Assembly: GCA_034521575.1 (NCBI GenBank) | Contig: JAXHMJ010000002.1 | Coordinates: 1,065,089 to 1,129,088, forward strand | DNA from: a candidate division KSB1 bacterium | GTDB taxonomy: Bacteria; Zhuqueibacterota; Zhuqueibacteria; Residuimicrobiales; Krinioviventaceae | Direction of reading: 5' to 3' | DNA: 64,000 nt | Shown here: one piece after another, positions 16,884-26,474 of the stretch | How the letters are laid out: each line of letters begins with the position of its first letter | How positions within the stretch are numbered: the first letter of the stretch is position 1 | Program-made: the position numbers and the translations under genes | Notes under the pieces: generated by a model | Seen by the model: only the letters and a program-made list of their open reading frames with translations | The model's database searches: none | What the model was told of the DNA's origin: nothing

Positions 16884-19800
16884 TAGAAAAACCCAATAAA
16901 ATAATCATTCTTGGCAGTTCTGCATTAAAAATCGGAGAAGCAGGTGAATTCGATTATTCCGGAAGCCAGGCTATAAAGGCCTTAAAGGAAGAAGGGGTGT
17001 ATACCATTCTGGTCAATCCCAATATCGCCACCATCCAGACATCGGATCATCTTGCAGATCAGGTTTATTTTTTACCGGTTACGCCGCATTTTGTAGAACA
17101 GGTCATTGAAAAAGAAAAACCCGATGGAATTTTGCTGTCATTTGGTGGACAAACTGCTTTAAATTGCGGCGTCCAGCTCGAAAAAGACGGCATTCTGGCC
17201 CGTTATGGCGTCAAAGTACTGGGCACTCCGGTAGAGACGATCAACAATACAGAAGACCGCGATCTTTTTATTCAAAAGCTGAACGAAATTGATGTAAAAA
17301 CACCAAGAAGTTTTGCGGTATCCAACGTTGAAGAAGCGCTGGCGCGGGCGCGTGAAATCGGATTCCCGATCATGCTCAGAATCGCATTTGCTCTGGGCGG
17401 ACTCGGTTCAGGCCTCTGCCATGACGAAGAACACGTTCGTGAGCGGGCGCAGATGGCGTTGTCCTATACAGATCAGATCCTGATTGAAGAATATTTGTTG
17501 GGCTGGAAAGAAGTCGAGTACGAAATTGTCCGGGACCAATACGACAATTGCATCTCGGTTTGCAATATGGAAAATCTGGATCCGATGGGGATCCATACGG
17601 GCGAAAGTATTGTCGTTGCGCCGAGCCAGACGTTGACCAACAGTGAATATCACAAGCTGCGTGAAATTGCCATCCGTACGGTTCGGCATCTTGGTGTTGT
17701 GGGGGAATGTAATATACAGTATGCGCTTGATGCCAAATCAGAAGATTACCGGGTTATTGAGATCAACGCGCGATTATCTCGAAGTTCAGCTCTGGCGTCC
17801 AAAGCGACAGGATATCCCCTGGCAGCAGTTGCGGCAAAATTATCGCTTGGCTATGCGCTGATTGATATTCCCAATTCAATCACCAAAATCACAAAAGCCA
17901 GTTATGAACCGGCCCTGGACTATATTGTGGTTAAAATTCCACGCTGGGATCTGAAAAAGTTCCGGCAGGTTTCCAACCGTCTCGGCTCAGGCATGAAATC
18001 CGTTGGCGAGATTATGGCAATCGGACGCAAATTCGAGGAAGCCCTGCAAAAAGGATTACGAATGTTGGAAATCGGCGCAAACGGTTTGCTGCAAAACGAA
18101 AAGATCAAGATCGATGATATCGAAAAAGAACTTGCCGAGCCCACAGATATGCGGGTTTTTGCCATTGCAGAGGCCATAAAATCTGGATATTCCGTTGATG
18201 ACATTCATCATTTATCTTATATCGACAAGTGGTTCCTGTATAAATTTCAAAACCTGGTCAATATTGAACAACAGCTGTTAAAAGTGGGAGAACAGCGCTG
18301 CCCGCAGGATCTTTTACTGGAAGCCAAGCAGCATGGATTTTGCGATAAGCAGATCGCAGGCGCTCTGGAGACCACGGAATTGGATGTCAGGGATCTCCGC
18401 AAAGCATACAATATCATTTCTTATGTCAAGCAGATTGACACACTGGCTGCTGAATATCCGGCACAAACGAATTATTTATACCTGACCTATAATGCCTCGG
18501 AAAATGATCTAAATTTTACAGAACGCAACTCCGTCATGGTTCTTGGCGGCGGCGCTTATCGGATCGGCAGCTCGGTAGAATTTGACTGGTGCTGTGTAAA
18601 TTCAGTCATGACCCTGAAAAAACTGAACTACAAAACCATCATGGTCAATTATAATCCGGAAACAGTGAGTACGGACTATGATGAATGCGACAAACTCTAT
18701 TTCGACGAACTCACCTTTGAAACCGTACTTGATATCTATGAGAAGGAAAACGCGGTCGGTATTATCCTGTCCATGGGCGGACAAATTCCGAACAATCTGG
18801 CTGTTCAACTGGATCAGGCGGCTGTCAATGTACTCGGCACATCGGCCAAGAACATTGATAATGCCGAAAGCCGCCACAAATTTTCGCATATGCTGGACGA
18901 ATTGAAAATTGATCAACCGGAATGGAATGAACTCCAGTCTATTGACGGAGCCATTGAATTCGCGCGCTCCGTCAACTATCCGGTATTGGTTCGTCCCTCC
19001 TATGTACTCAGCGGTGCGGCAATGAGCGTGGCATCCAACGACAATGAATTGAAAAAATTTCTCAACAAGGCATCAGATATTTCCAGTGAACACCCGGTGG
19101 TCATTTCAAAGTTTATAGAGAACGCCAAAGAGATTGAAATTGATGCAGTTGCCCAGGAAGGTGAACTCCTGGTATACGCTATCAGTGAGCATGTGGAGAA
19201 TGCTGGAGTTCACTCAGGGGATGCGACGTTGGTGCTTCCTCCACAACGCACCTATCTTGAGACCACAAGACGCATCAAAAAGATCGCCCGCAAGATTGCT
19301 CAAACCTTGCAAATCAACGGCCCCTTTAATATGCAATTCGTTGCCAAAGACAATGAAGTCAAAGTGATCGAATGTAATGTGAGAACTTCACGCAGTTTTC
19401 CGTTCGTATCCAAAATCTTTAAAGTAAATTTCATTGATATTGCAACACGGGTCATCATGGGACATCATGTCCCGAAAATCGACCGGTCTGTTTTTGACCT
19501 TGAATATGTTGGAGTCAAGGCGCCTCAATTTTCATTCACCCGACTTGTTGGCGCGGACCCCACTCTCGGTGTTGAGATGGCATCGACCGGAGAGGTGGCC
19601 TGTCTGGGTGACGACTTTGAAGAAGCATTTTTAAAAGCGCTGTTATCTGTCGGATACAAACTGCCGATCAAAAATGTACTTCTTTCCACCGGCCCCATTG
19701 AATCAAAAGCAGAATTTCTAAACAGTTCGTCTCTGATGCAGAAAATGGGCATCAATTTTTACGCCACTGAAGGCACTGCAGATTTTATGCAGGCGAATGG

Positions 19801-20071
19801 CATATGTGTTACTAAACTGCACTGGCCCTTGTCTGATAAAAAACCAAATGTGATCGAATATCTGGAGAACGAAAAAATCGACCTTGTGATCAACATTCCG
19901 AAAAATTTTCAAGAAGAGGAATTGACAAACGACTATACAATCCGGCGAAAAGCTGTAGACTATGCAATCCCCTTGTTCACAAATCTGAAACTGGCAAGAC
20001 GATTTATTGAATCCATATCCCGAAAATCAATAAAGCAACTTAAAATAAAGAGTTGGGAAGAATACCAATAA
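16880..20071 (+). CDS. carB: Carbamoyl-phosphate synthase, large subunit
   Basis: Makes carbamoyl phosphate from bicarbonate, ammonia and two ATP. The 1063-residue chain has the expected duplicated layout: carboxyphosphate half (KIIILGSSALKIGEAGEFDYSG, then the ATP-grasp segment IMLRIAFALGGLGSG), oligomerisation region, carbamoyl-phosphate half (RNSVMVLGGGAYRIGSSVEFD, VLVRPSYVLSGAAM) and a C-terminal MGS-like allosteric domain (FYATEGTADFMQANGI). The first half has SSALKIGEAGEFDYSG where many CarB have SGPIVIGQACEFDYSG. It is intact over 3.2 kb and coupled to carA. Confidence 0.97.
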   Translation: MIEKPNKIIILGSSALKIGEAGEFDYSGSQAIKALKEEGVYTILVNPNIATIQTSDHLADQVYFLPVTPHFVEQVIEKEKPDGILLSFGGQTALNCGVQLEKDGILARYGVKVLGTPVETINNTEDRDLFIQKLNEIDVKTPRSFAVSNVEEALARAREIGFPIMLRIAFALGGLGSGLCHDEEHVRERAQMALSYTDQILIEEYLLGWKEVEYEIVRDQYDNCISVCNMENLDPMGIHTGESIVVAPSQTLTNSEYHKLREIAIRTVRHLGVVGECNIQYALDAKSEDYRVIEINARLSRSSALASKATGYPLAAVAAKLSLGYALIDIPNSITKITKASYEPALDYIVVKIPRWDLKKFRQVSNRLGSGMKSVGEIMAIGRKFEEALQKGLRMLEIGANGLLQNEKIKIDDIEKELAEPTDMRVFAIAEAIKSGYSVDDIHHLSYIDKWFLYKFQNLVNIEQQLLKVGEQRCPQDLLLEAKQHGFCDKQIAGALETTELDVRDLRKAYNIISYVKQIDTLAAEYPAQTNYLYLTYNASENDLNFTERNSVMVLGGGAYRIGSSVEFDWCCVNSVMTLKKLNYKTIMVNYNPETVSTDYDECDKLYFDELTFETVLDIYEKENAVGIILSMGGQIPNNLAVQLDQAAVNVLGTSAKNIDNAESRHKFSHMLDELKIDQPEWNELQSIDGAIEFARSVNYPVLVRPSYVLSGAAMSVASNDNELKKFLNKASDISSEHPVVISKFIENAKEIEIDAVAQEGELLVYAISEHVENAGVHSGDATLVLPPQRTYLETTRRIKKIARKIAQTLQINGPFNMQFVAKDNEVKVIECNVRTSRSFPFVSKIFKVNFIDIATRVIMGHHVPKIDRSVFDLEYVGVKAPQFSFTRLVGADPTLGVEMASTGEVACLGDDFEEAFLKALLSVGYKLPIKNVLLSTGPIESKAEFLNSSSLMQKMGINFYATEGTADFMQANGICVTKLHWPLSDKKPNVIEYLENEKIDLVINIPKNFQEEELTNDYTIRRKAVDYAIPLFTNLKLARRFIESISRKSIKQLKIKSWEEYQ

Positions 20072-20087
20072 ACCATAAATTCTGATT

Positions 20088-21142
20088 GTGTTGCCCTTGA
20101 ATTTTAGATCACAGAAACTGGATGATATTTATTATCTGAACAGCCAGCCCACCGCGCTGCATCGACTTTTCTATGCTGCAGGGTTGGTCATTACGCTTAT
20201 ACTTGTCGGGACTTTTGGTTATATATTTTTAGAACAATGGGGGTTTTTAGATTCACTTTATATGACAGTCATTACACTGGCCACTGTCGGATTCAAGGAA
20301 GTACATATTCTCAGTGATTCCGGCCGCATATTTACAATATTTTTGGTCATAGGAGCGATCAGCATCGGCGGATATGCAATTGGTACCATTGCTGCATTTC
20401 TGACAGAAGGCCAATTATTCAAACTACTCAGGGGACGCAAAATGGCAAAGAAATCACCCATCTTGAGAAACATATCATTGTCTGCGGCTTTGGTAAAATT
20501 GGAAGGAAAATTTGTCGCCACCTCTATCAGGCCGGCAAGACCTTTATTGTTATTGATGTAGATCCGGAAAGAATTGATGAAGCCATCCAGCAGGACTACC
20601 TCGCTGCAGTTGGAGATGCTTCTGAAGACGATATCCTGATCAAAGCCGGCATCAAACAGGCCAAAACGCTCATGAGCGCTATTTCCAATGATACAGCGAA
20701 TGTCTATCTTGTACTCTCTGCGCGCAACTTGAATGAAAACCTGGAAATCATTGCCAGGAGCAGCGGCGAATCTTCAACCAAAAAACTTGAACGCGCCGGA
20801 GCGGACCAGATCGTATCTCCCTTTGAGATGGGAGCCCGCAGAATGGCCGCTCACATTATTCAGCCGGAGATCATTGAATTTGAAGATATGTTTTCCGTTG
20901 AAAAAGAATACGGATTACAGGTACAAAAATTAAAAGTACAGAAAAGCAGTCAATTGATTGACAAACGCTTGAATGAATCATCTCTCAAAGCAAAAACCAA
21001 AGGCGGACTGGTCATCGGCATTGAGCGCGACGGAAACATGCTTATCAATCCCCCCGGATATACAGTTATCAAAAGCGGCGATATTTTTCTGGCCATTGGC
21101 AATGATGAACAATTGGAATTAATGCGGAAAATACTTAAATAA
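20088..21142 (+). CDS. Two-TM potassium channel with TrkA-N and TrkA-C domains, one frameshift
   Basis: An inner-membrane ion channel regulated by a cytoplasmic RCK module. Two membrane helices (about 28-48 and 80-100) flank a pore helix and filter TLATVGFKEV. The frame breaks at about 20438-20442; adding one A to the AAAA run joins RGRKN to GKEITHLEKHIIVCGFGKIG, the Rossmann glycine motif of TrkA-N. TrkA-C follows from about residue 255 (SSLKAKTKGGLVIGIERDG). Restored length is about 351 residues. The start appears to be GTG at 20088, 16 bases after carB. The filter has Lys where the second Gly of TVGYG is usual, a feature of some RCK-linked channels. Confidence 0.85.
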
Positions 21143-21192
21143 CCGAGCGCTGTTTGTTTTTGTAAAGAAAATAGTATACAGTCAAAAATATA

Positions 21193-21221
21193 TTGACATT
21201 AATTTAAATAGTTATTATATT
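21193..21221 (+). promoter_or_regulatory. Sigma-70-type promoter for the tRNA pair
   Basis: TTGACA at 21193-21198, a 17-base spacer, then TATATT at 21216-21221. The predicted start near 21228 is about 32 bases before tRNA-His. This is the clearest housekeeping promoter in the window. Confidence 0.8.
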
Positions 21222-21259
21222 AAAAGACTTTGCAGTACATGAATATGTTCTGCAAATAC

Positions 21260-21334
21260 GGTGGGCGTAGCTCAGTAGGCTAGAGCTCCAGGTTGTGGCC
21301 CTGGCGGTCGCGGGTTCAAATCCCGTCGCTCACC
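21260..21334 (+). tRNA. tRNA-His (anticodon GTG)
   Basis: Cloverleaf with acceptor GTGGGCG/CGCTCAC, D arm CTCAGTAGGCTAGAG, anticodon stem CCAGG/CCTGG with loop TTGTGGC, and T arm CGGGTTCAAATCCCG. A G at 21260 opposite discriminator C at 21334 matches the extra G(-1) that identifies tRNA-His. The 3-prime CCA is not encoded. It is co-transcribed with tRNA-Glu. Confidence 0.95.
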
Positions 21335-21349
21335 CGTAAAAAACATAAT

Positions 21350-21421
21350 GTCCCGTTCGTCTAGTGGTTAGGACTCAGGATTTTCATTCCTGCAACAGGG
21401 GTTCGACTCCCCTACGGGATG
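21350..21421 (+). tRNA. tRNA-Glu (anticodon TTC)
   Basis: Acceptor GTCCCGT/ACGGGAT, D arm GTCTAGTGGTTAGGAC, anticodon stem CAGGA/TCCTG with loop TTTTCAT, T arm GGGGTTCGACTCCCC, discriminator G at 21421. The 3-prime CCA is not encoded. It starts 15 bases after tRNA-His and is followed at once by a terminator. Confidence 0.95.
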
Positions 21422-21425
21422 CCGA

Positions 21426-21457
21426 AAAGCCGATATAATCGCATATCGGCTTTTTTT
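21426..21457 (+). terminator. Rho-independent terminator of the tRNA pair
   Basis: An 11-bp stem AAAGCCGATAT/ATATCGGCTTT (21426-21436 with 21443-21453, loop 21437-21442) runs into seven T at 21451-21457. Confidence 0.92.
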
Positions 21458-21615
21458 GCTTCAGAATCCCCCTACGCTTGTTTTCCTACAGTATTTTCAT
21501 TGCAAAGTCGGATATTTTTTGTAAATTATATTTTATACCAGCATCGAAAATGAAGCACATTCATAATTTTATTGATTCTAAACTTTCTTTTTTTTAAATT
21601 ACAATTCTGATTATT

Positions 21616-23679
21616 ATGGATAAAAAGCTCAGTATTGTCATAGTCAGCTATAATGTCCGGGCATTCCTGGAACAGGCGATCCGATCCATACAGAAAGCGG
21701 CGCACTCATTGGCCTATGAGATTCTCATCGTTGACAATGCCTCTTCTGATGGCACCGTGCCGTTTGTAGAAAAAGAGTTTCCATCTGTAAAAATTATCGG
21801 CAACTCGGATAATGTCGGTTTTGCCAAAGCCAACAATCAAGCGATCCGGGAAAGCAGCGGCGAATATATTTGCCTGATCAATCCGGATACGATTGTTCAG
21901 GAAGACACTTTTACAACATTGCTCAAGTTCTTTGAAAATCAATCGGACGCTGGATGTGTCGGATGCAAAATTCTGAATCCCGACGGCTCTTTGCAACTGG
22001 CCTGTCGCCGCAGTTACCCCACTCCGTGGGTTGCATTCACAAAAATCATCGGATTGGCCGCCTTGTTCCCTAAAAGCAAACTGTTTGGACGCTATAATCT
22101 GACCTATCTGGATCCGGAGCAAACGTCCAGGGTCGAAGCTATATCCGGCTCATTTATGCTGGTCAGACGCCGTGTTATACAAGAGGTCGGCGGTCTGGAT
22201 GAATCCTTTTTTATGTACGGAGAAGATCTGGACTGGTGTTATCGAATCAACCAGGCCGGTCACTCGATCTATTATGTTCCCTCTACTCAGATCATCCATT
22301 TCAAGGGAGAAAGTTCCAAGAAAAGCCCGTTTCAGCAACGCCGGTTGTTTTATGAGGCCATGCGATTGTTTGTCAAACGTCATTTTCATAAAACCAGCGC
22401 TCTTTTACCTTCCTGGTTGCTCATTGCTGCGATATATATCAGTTCTTTTTTCTCTTATGTCTCGACGTTTGCGCAAAAATGCATATGGCCCGGCATTGAC
22501 TTTGTTATGTACACAGTATCGCTAGGCATTGCTGTTTTTATTCGATTCAATCCAGAATTTCCCTGGCAACCCTTTATCCTGGTACATATTGTGTATTCAA
22601 CCATCTGGCTGCTGAGTTTTTCCGGCCTGGGATTGTATTCCAAAAACAAATTATCAATTGGGAAAACAGTTTCAGCCGTTATTCTGGGATGGATGATTAA
22701 CAGTGCGCTCACTTTCTTTTTCAAACAATATGGATTTTCCAGAGCTGTTGTGCTGTGGGCCGGCTTGCTGAATTTAATTCTGATGCCCGGCTGGCGGTTC
22801 CTGATCACCTTTTTAACCCAGCGGGGTTTCAGCTGGATTCCTAAATCTTTAAAAAATTCATTGTTGAGCAGACAAACCCTGGTGGTCGGTGATAAAAGCA
22901 GTACCCGCAATTTGGTAAACCGCCTTCGAACTGTGGTCAATGGTATCTACGCAGTAAAAGGCATCGTGCTCACAGGCAAAGAATTCGAGTCCGAAATTGA
23001 TGATATCCCGGTGATTGGCTTGATTGATCAATTGCCTCAGATTATTGAACGGGAATCCGTGCATGAAGTAATCTTTACCACGGAACGCGTTCCCTATGAT
23101 AAAATGCTCAAAGCCATGGCCGCTTCGAAAAACTTGCAAATCAATTTCAAGATGGTTCCCAACAATCTGGATGTGGTCATCGGCAAAGCCACGCTCGACT
23201 ATATTGATAAAGTGCCGTTTATTGATCTTGAATATAAATTACATTCTGGCCTGAATCCTTTTGCCAAAAGAGTGTTCGACATTTTTATAGCTCTGACGGG
23301 CATGGTTGTCACGACCCCCCTCTATCTCATTCAGCGCTTTTTATTGGGTAAAACAGCCAAAGAACAGAGTATTTATTTGAATAATAACCGAAAACGTGAT
23401 GTTCTTTTTTATACAAATAATATTTTTTTAAATTTACAGCTTTATAAAACCATACTGACCGGCGGCCTGTCAATGGTTGGACGCGACCTTTTCAGACCCG
23501 TCACTCAATCTTCTATCGCCCAGACAATAAAACCTGGACTGGCGGGACTGGAGCAAATTCACAAACAAAAACAATTAACAGCAAAAGACCGCACGCGTTA
23601 TCACTTGTATTATCTGAGGAATTACAGCCCTGTTCTGGACATAGAGCTGTTACTCAAATCAATGATTCACAAAAACTAA
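21616..23679 (+). CDS. Family 2 glycosyltransferase fused to a degenerate polyprenyl sugar-phosphate transferase
   Basis: A 687-residue inner-membrane protein for surface polysaccharide assembly. Residues 1-230 are a GT2 domain of rhamnosyltransferase type ([37 protein letters not shown] for the metal site, [18 protein letters not shown] for the base). About five membrane helices (255-400) and a Rossmann-like CoA_binding_3 region ([16 protein letters not shown], near 415) follow, as in WbaP/WcaJ-type enzymes. The C-terminus keeps the lead helix ([15 protein letters not shown]), LSMVGRDL and [11 protein letters not shown], but lacks the catalytic KFRSM and DELPQ segments. The sugar-transferase half is therefore probably inactive and scaffolding. 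accA follows 11 bases later, so the two are likely co-transcribed. Confidence 0.85.
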   Translation: MDKKLSIVIVSYNVRAFLEQAIRSIQKAAHSLAYEILIVDNASSDGTVPFVEKEFPSVKIIGNSDNVGFAKANNQAIRESSGEYICLINPDTIVQEDTFTTLLKFFENQSDAGCVGCKILNPDGSLQLACRRSYPTPWVAFTKIIGLAALFPKSKLFGRYNLTYLDPEQTSRVEAISGSFMLVRRRVIQEVGGLDESFFMYGEDLDWCYRINQAGHSIYYVPSTQIIHFKGESSKKSPFQQRRLFYEAMRLFVKRHFHKTSALLPSWLLIAAIYISSFFSYVSTFAQKCIWPGIDFVMYTVSLGIAVFIRFNPEFPWQPFILVHIVYSTIWLLSFSGLGLYSKNKLSIGKTVSAVILGWMINSALTFFFKQYGFSRAVVLWAGLLNLILMPGWRFLITFLTQRGFSWIPKSLKNSLLSRQTLVVGDKSSTRNLVNRLRTVVNGIYAVKGIVLTGKEFESEIDDIPVIGLIDQLPQIIERESVHEVIFTTERVPYDKMLKAMAASKNLQINFKMVPNNLDVVIGKATLDYIDKVPFIDLEYKLHSGLNPFAKRVFDIFIALTGMVVTTPLYLIQRFLLGKTAKEQSIYLNNNRKRDVLFYTNNIFLNLQLYKTILTGGLSMVGRDLFRPVTQSSIAQTIKPGLAGLEQIHKQKQLTAKDRTRYHLYYLRNYSPVLDIELLLKSMIHKN

Positions 23680-23690
23680 AATGGTGTTTT

Positions 23691-24557
23691 ATGCCCAAAG
23701 TAATACTTGATTTTGAAAAACCAATTGTAGAAATAGAAAAGCGAATAGCTGAATTGCGTGAATTCTCTTTGAATGAAGATATTGAAATTCACAGAGAAAT
23801 TGAACGGCTTGAAGCAAAAGCCCGGAAATTGCGTAAAGATACATATTCGAAACTGAATCGCTGGCAGCGCGTTCAACTGGCACGGCACCCGGAACGGCCT
23901 TACACGCTGGATTATGTCAAACGAATATTTACCGATTTTATGGAGCTGCATGGTGACCGCAACTTTGCGGATGATCCGGCCATTCTCGGCGGAATTGCAA
24001 AACTGGATGGTATGCCGATCGCCGTTATCGGCCATCAAAAAGGACGCGATACCAAGGAAAAGATCGAACGAAATTTCGGCATGCCTCACCCGGAGGGGTA
24101 CCGAAAGGCTCTGCGTATTATGAAGCTGGCCGGTAAATTTCATAGACCGATCATTACCTTCATTGATACTCCCGGCGCTTATCCGGGAATCGGCGCAGAG
24201 GAGCGCGGTCAGGGCGAGGCCATTGCCCGAAACATGTTTGAGATGTCACAGCTTCCTGTTCCCATTATTTCCGTCATTATCGGTGAAGGGGCGAGCGGCG
24301 GCGCTATTGGAATCGGTGTGGGCGATCGCGTGATTATGCTGGAAAATACCTGGTACTCTGTTATCACACCGGAGGGATGCGCTGCCATCCTGTTCAGAGA
24401 TCAATCCAAAAATGAACAGGCCGCTGAGGCCATGAAAATTACGGCCAAGGATATGCTCAACCTGAAACTGGTTGACCGGATTGTGAAAGAACCGGTTGGC
24501 GGCGCACATTGCAATTTTGATCAAACCGCCAATCTCTTAAAAAAAGCACTAGTTTGA
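23691..24557 (+). CDS. accA: Acetyl-CoA carboxylase carboxyltransferase subunit alpha
   Basis: With AccD it transfers carboxyl from biotin to acetyl-CoA, giving malonyl-CoA for fatty-acid synthesis. The 288 residues cover the family (Escherichia coli has 319; the C-terminal tail is shorter here). Visible motifs: [64 protein letters not shown] and the oxyanion segment [17 protein letters not shown]. It directly follows the glycosyltransferase gene. The partner subunit accD is not in the window. Confidence 0.96.
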   Translation: MPKVILDFEKPIVEIEKRIAELREFSLNEDIEIHREIERLEAKARKLRKDTYSKLNRWQRVQLARHPERPYTLDYVKRIFTDFMELHGDRNFADDPAILGGIAKLDGMPIAVIGHQKGRDTKEKIERNFGMPHPEGYRKALRIMKLAGKFHRPIITFIDTPGAYPGIGAEERGQGEAIARNMFEMSQLPVPIISVIIGEGASGGAIGIGVGDRVIMLENTWYSVITPEGCAAILFRDQSKNEQAAEAMKITAKDMLNLKLVDRIVKEPVGGAHCNFDQTANLLKKALV

Positions 24558-24678
24558 CCAAATGCGCGAGTTGTAAAAATATACCGCCCTCACAACTTGT
24601 AAATTCACGAATCGACAAATATGCCAACTATGGCGTTTATAAAGAATAAATTATAATCCACAAAATGAGGATACATCA

Positions 24679-24945
24679 ATGGTAAGTGAAGAATTGTTGA
24701 ATATCCTGGCATGTCCTTCATGCAAAGGCGATTTGGAGTACAACCAGGATCAGGATACCTTGATATGCCGCAGCCGGCACTGCCCGACATGCGGTATGCC
24801 TGTTGACGCCAGCGGAACCTGTCAAAACACGGAATGCGGTGTAAAGTCAGACGCTTTTGTTGGCTTGATCTATCATGTACAAGATGACATTCCCAATATG
24901 CTGATCTACGAGGCAGATAAATTCCCGCTAAACCAGGAGTCATGA
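24679..24945 (+). CDS. Trm112-like protein with inserted zinc ribbon
   Basis: An 88-residue small protein. The N-terminus (EELLNILACPSCKGDLEY) and the C-terminus (IYHVQDDIPNMLIYEAD) match the two halves of Trm112/YcaR-like proteins, which activate methyltransferases or stay as small zinc proteins in bacteria. Between LICR and VGLIY lies about 30 extra residues with four Cys (CPTCGMP and CQNTEC), which looks like a second zinc knuckle and lengthens the usual 60-residue form. The intervals before (24558-24678) and after it show no other gene. A terminator follows at 25063. Confidence 0.8.
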   Translation: MVSEELLNILACPSCKGDLEYNQDQDTLICRSRHCPTCGMPVDASGTCQNTECGVKSDAFVGLIYHVQDDIPNMLIYEADKFPLNQES

Positions 24946-25062
24946 CCGCAGTCAGAATCAACCGGACAGCCCGGCAATAAATATGATTTCGTTTGCCTCG
25001 ATTAGGGAAAAAAGGACTTGCAATAGTTTTATTATTTAACTACCTTTATTACTTGTTACTCA

Positions 25063-25086
25063 AAGCCGCCATTGTGCGGCTTTTCC
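25063..25086 (+). terminator. Terminator between the Trm112-like gene and scpA
   Basis: AAGCCGC (25063-25069) pairs with GCGGCTT (25076-25082), loop of six, followed by TTCC and more T. It separates the accA/Trm112-like transcript from scpAB. Confidence 0.7.
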
Positions 25087-25114
25087 TTTGCAATCAACCT
25101 GTTTAAGCAACGAA

Positions 25115-25843
25115 ATGCCATATAAAGTCAAACTTGAATCTTTTGAAGGTCCGCTGGATCTTTTACTTTTTCTCATTAAAAAAAATGAAGTGGACATTTA
25201 TGATATCCCGATATCCACGATAACACATCAATATCTGGAATACATTGATATCATAAAAATGCTTGATATTGAGGCTGCGGGTGATTTTATTTATATGGCA
25301 TCAACCCTGATGCGCATCAAAGCACAGATGCTCTTGCCCCGTCCTGAAGTGGAAGACGACCTTGAAGAAGTCGAAGACCCCCGTCAGGAGCTGGTCTACC
25401 GCCTTTTGGACTATAAGAGATTCAAAAAAGTCGCGAATGATCTGGCTGAACAAGAAAAAACAGCTCGCCATTATCATCCTCGCGGTCATTTCAAGTTTGA
25501 ACAGGGAAATATTCAGGAAGAAATTGATAATATTTCCAAAGTTTCGCTATATGATCTTATATCAGCATTTAAAAGACTTTCTCAGCGTCGTGAAAAAGTA
25601 ACCTTTCACCGGGTTCAGGAGTTATCTGTAAACCTCGAGGAACGGATTGCCCATATCATGAGTGAACTCGAGAAAAATACAACCATGCTGTTTTCATCAT
25701 TATTCAAAGAATCGGATGACAAAATCGTCTGGATTGTTACATTTATTGCCATTCTGGAACTAATTCGTCAAAAACACATCCAGGCTACCCAGAATGAGGT
25801 TTTCGGAGAAATACAACTCGTATACGTAAATGGATACAACTAA
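25115..25843 (+). CDS. scpA: Segregation and condensation protein A
   Basis: Kleisin subunit of the SMC-ScpAB complex that bridges SMC heads and helps compact and segregate the chromosome. The ATG at 25115 gives the standard start (MPYKVKLESFEGPLDLLLFL); an in-frame TTG 27 bases earlier is less likely. Conserved features: LIKKNEVDIYDIPISTIT, then ASTLMRIKAQMLLPR, an acidic linker (EVEDDLEEVEDP) and a C-terminal winged helix (VTFIAILELIRQK). Length is 242 residues. It overlaps scpB by 14 bases, the usual scpAB arrangement. No smc gene is in the window. Confidence 0.95.
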   Translation: MPYKVKLESFEGPLDLLLFLIKKNEVDIYDIPISTITHQYLEYIDIIKMLDIEAAGDFIYMASTLMRIKAQMLLPRPEVEDDLEEVEDPRQELVYRLLDYKRFKKVANDLAEQEKTARHYHPRGHFKFEQGNIQEEIDNISKVSLYDLISAFKRLSQRREKVTFHRVQELSVNLEERIAHIMSELEKNTTMLFSSLFKESDDKIVWIVTFIAILELIRQKHIQATQNEVFGEIQLVYVNGYN

Positions 25844-26474
25844 ACTTGCACATATTCTCGAAGCGCTTATTTTTGCTTCGGATTCCCCCATTTCCTTAAA
25901 ACAACTCTCTGCAATTGTCAAAGAAGCATCTGCAGATAATATCGAACAAGCTCTGGAACAGATCAAAACAGACTGTGAAAACCGGGGCATTGTATTAAAG
26001 AAAATTGCAGGCGGTTATCAATTCGCGACCCGAGCAGAGTATGCACAATGGGTGGGTAATATGCTGGAAACCAAAGCCAGTTCCCGTTTATCACGGGCAG
26101 CGCTTGAGGCCCTGGCTATCGTCGCATTTAAACAGCCTATCAGCCGGGTAGAAGTTTCGGCGATCCGTGGTGTCAATTCAGATGGCGTCATGAAAAAGCT
26201 TCTGGACCTCAAACTCATCACAATTGCAGGACGGGATGAAGGCCAGGGACGCGCTCTGCTATTCAAAACCACGACTGAATTCTTGCAGTATTTCGATATA
26301 AATGATATTTCCGATCTCCCCCGCCCCAAAGAGATAGAAGAACTCTTGGCAGAAGGAGAAGGCGGCAAACTCTTGCAGGAATTGCCCGAAGGAATCTCCA
26401 ATGACGCGGAAGAATCTTCCGAGGACCCGGATGATAAAGTTGAAAGCGCGGCTCAGAATGATGAGAATCAATAA
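25830..26474 (+). CDS. scpB: Segregation and condensation protein B
   Basis: Partner of ScpA in the SMC complex, with two winged-helix domains. Signatures are LAHILEALIFASDSPISLKQL at the start (split by one residue at 20), GGYQFATRAEYAQWV, LSRAALEALAIVAFKQPI and then VSAIRGVNSDGVMKKLLDL. The final 45 residues are an acidic low-complexity tail (EESSEDPDDKVESAAQ). The 214 residues fit the family. It overlaps both scpA and the following rluB gene, showing tight coupling through the operon. Confidence 0.95.
   Translation: MDTTKLAHILEALIFASDSPISLKQLSAIVKEASADNIEQALEQIKTDCENRGIVLKKIAGGYQFATRAEYAQWVGNMLETKASSRLSRAALEALAIVAFKQPISRVEVSAIRGVNSDGVMKKLLDLKLITIAGRDEGQGRALLFKTTTEFLQYFDINDISDLPRPKEIEELLAEGEGGKLLQELPEGISNDAEESSEDPDDKVESAAQNDENQ

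Noticed and set aside
22455-22940. 161-codon minus-strand open frame inside the glycosyltransferase gene
   Set aside because: A reverse-strand shadow with no motifs or start site.
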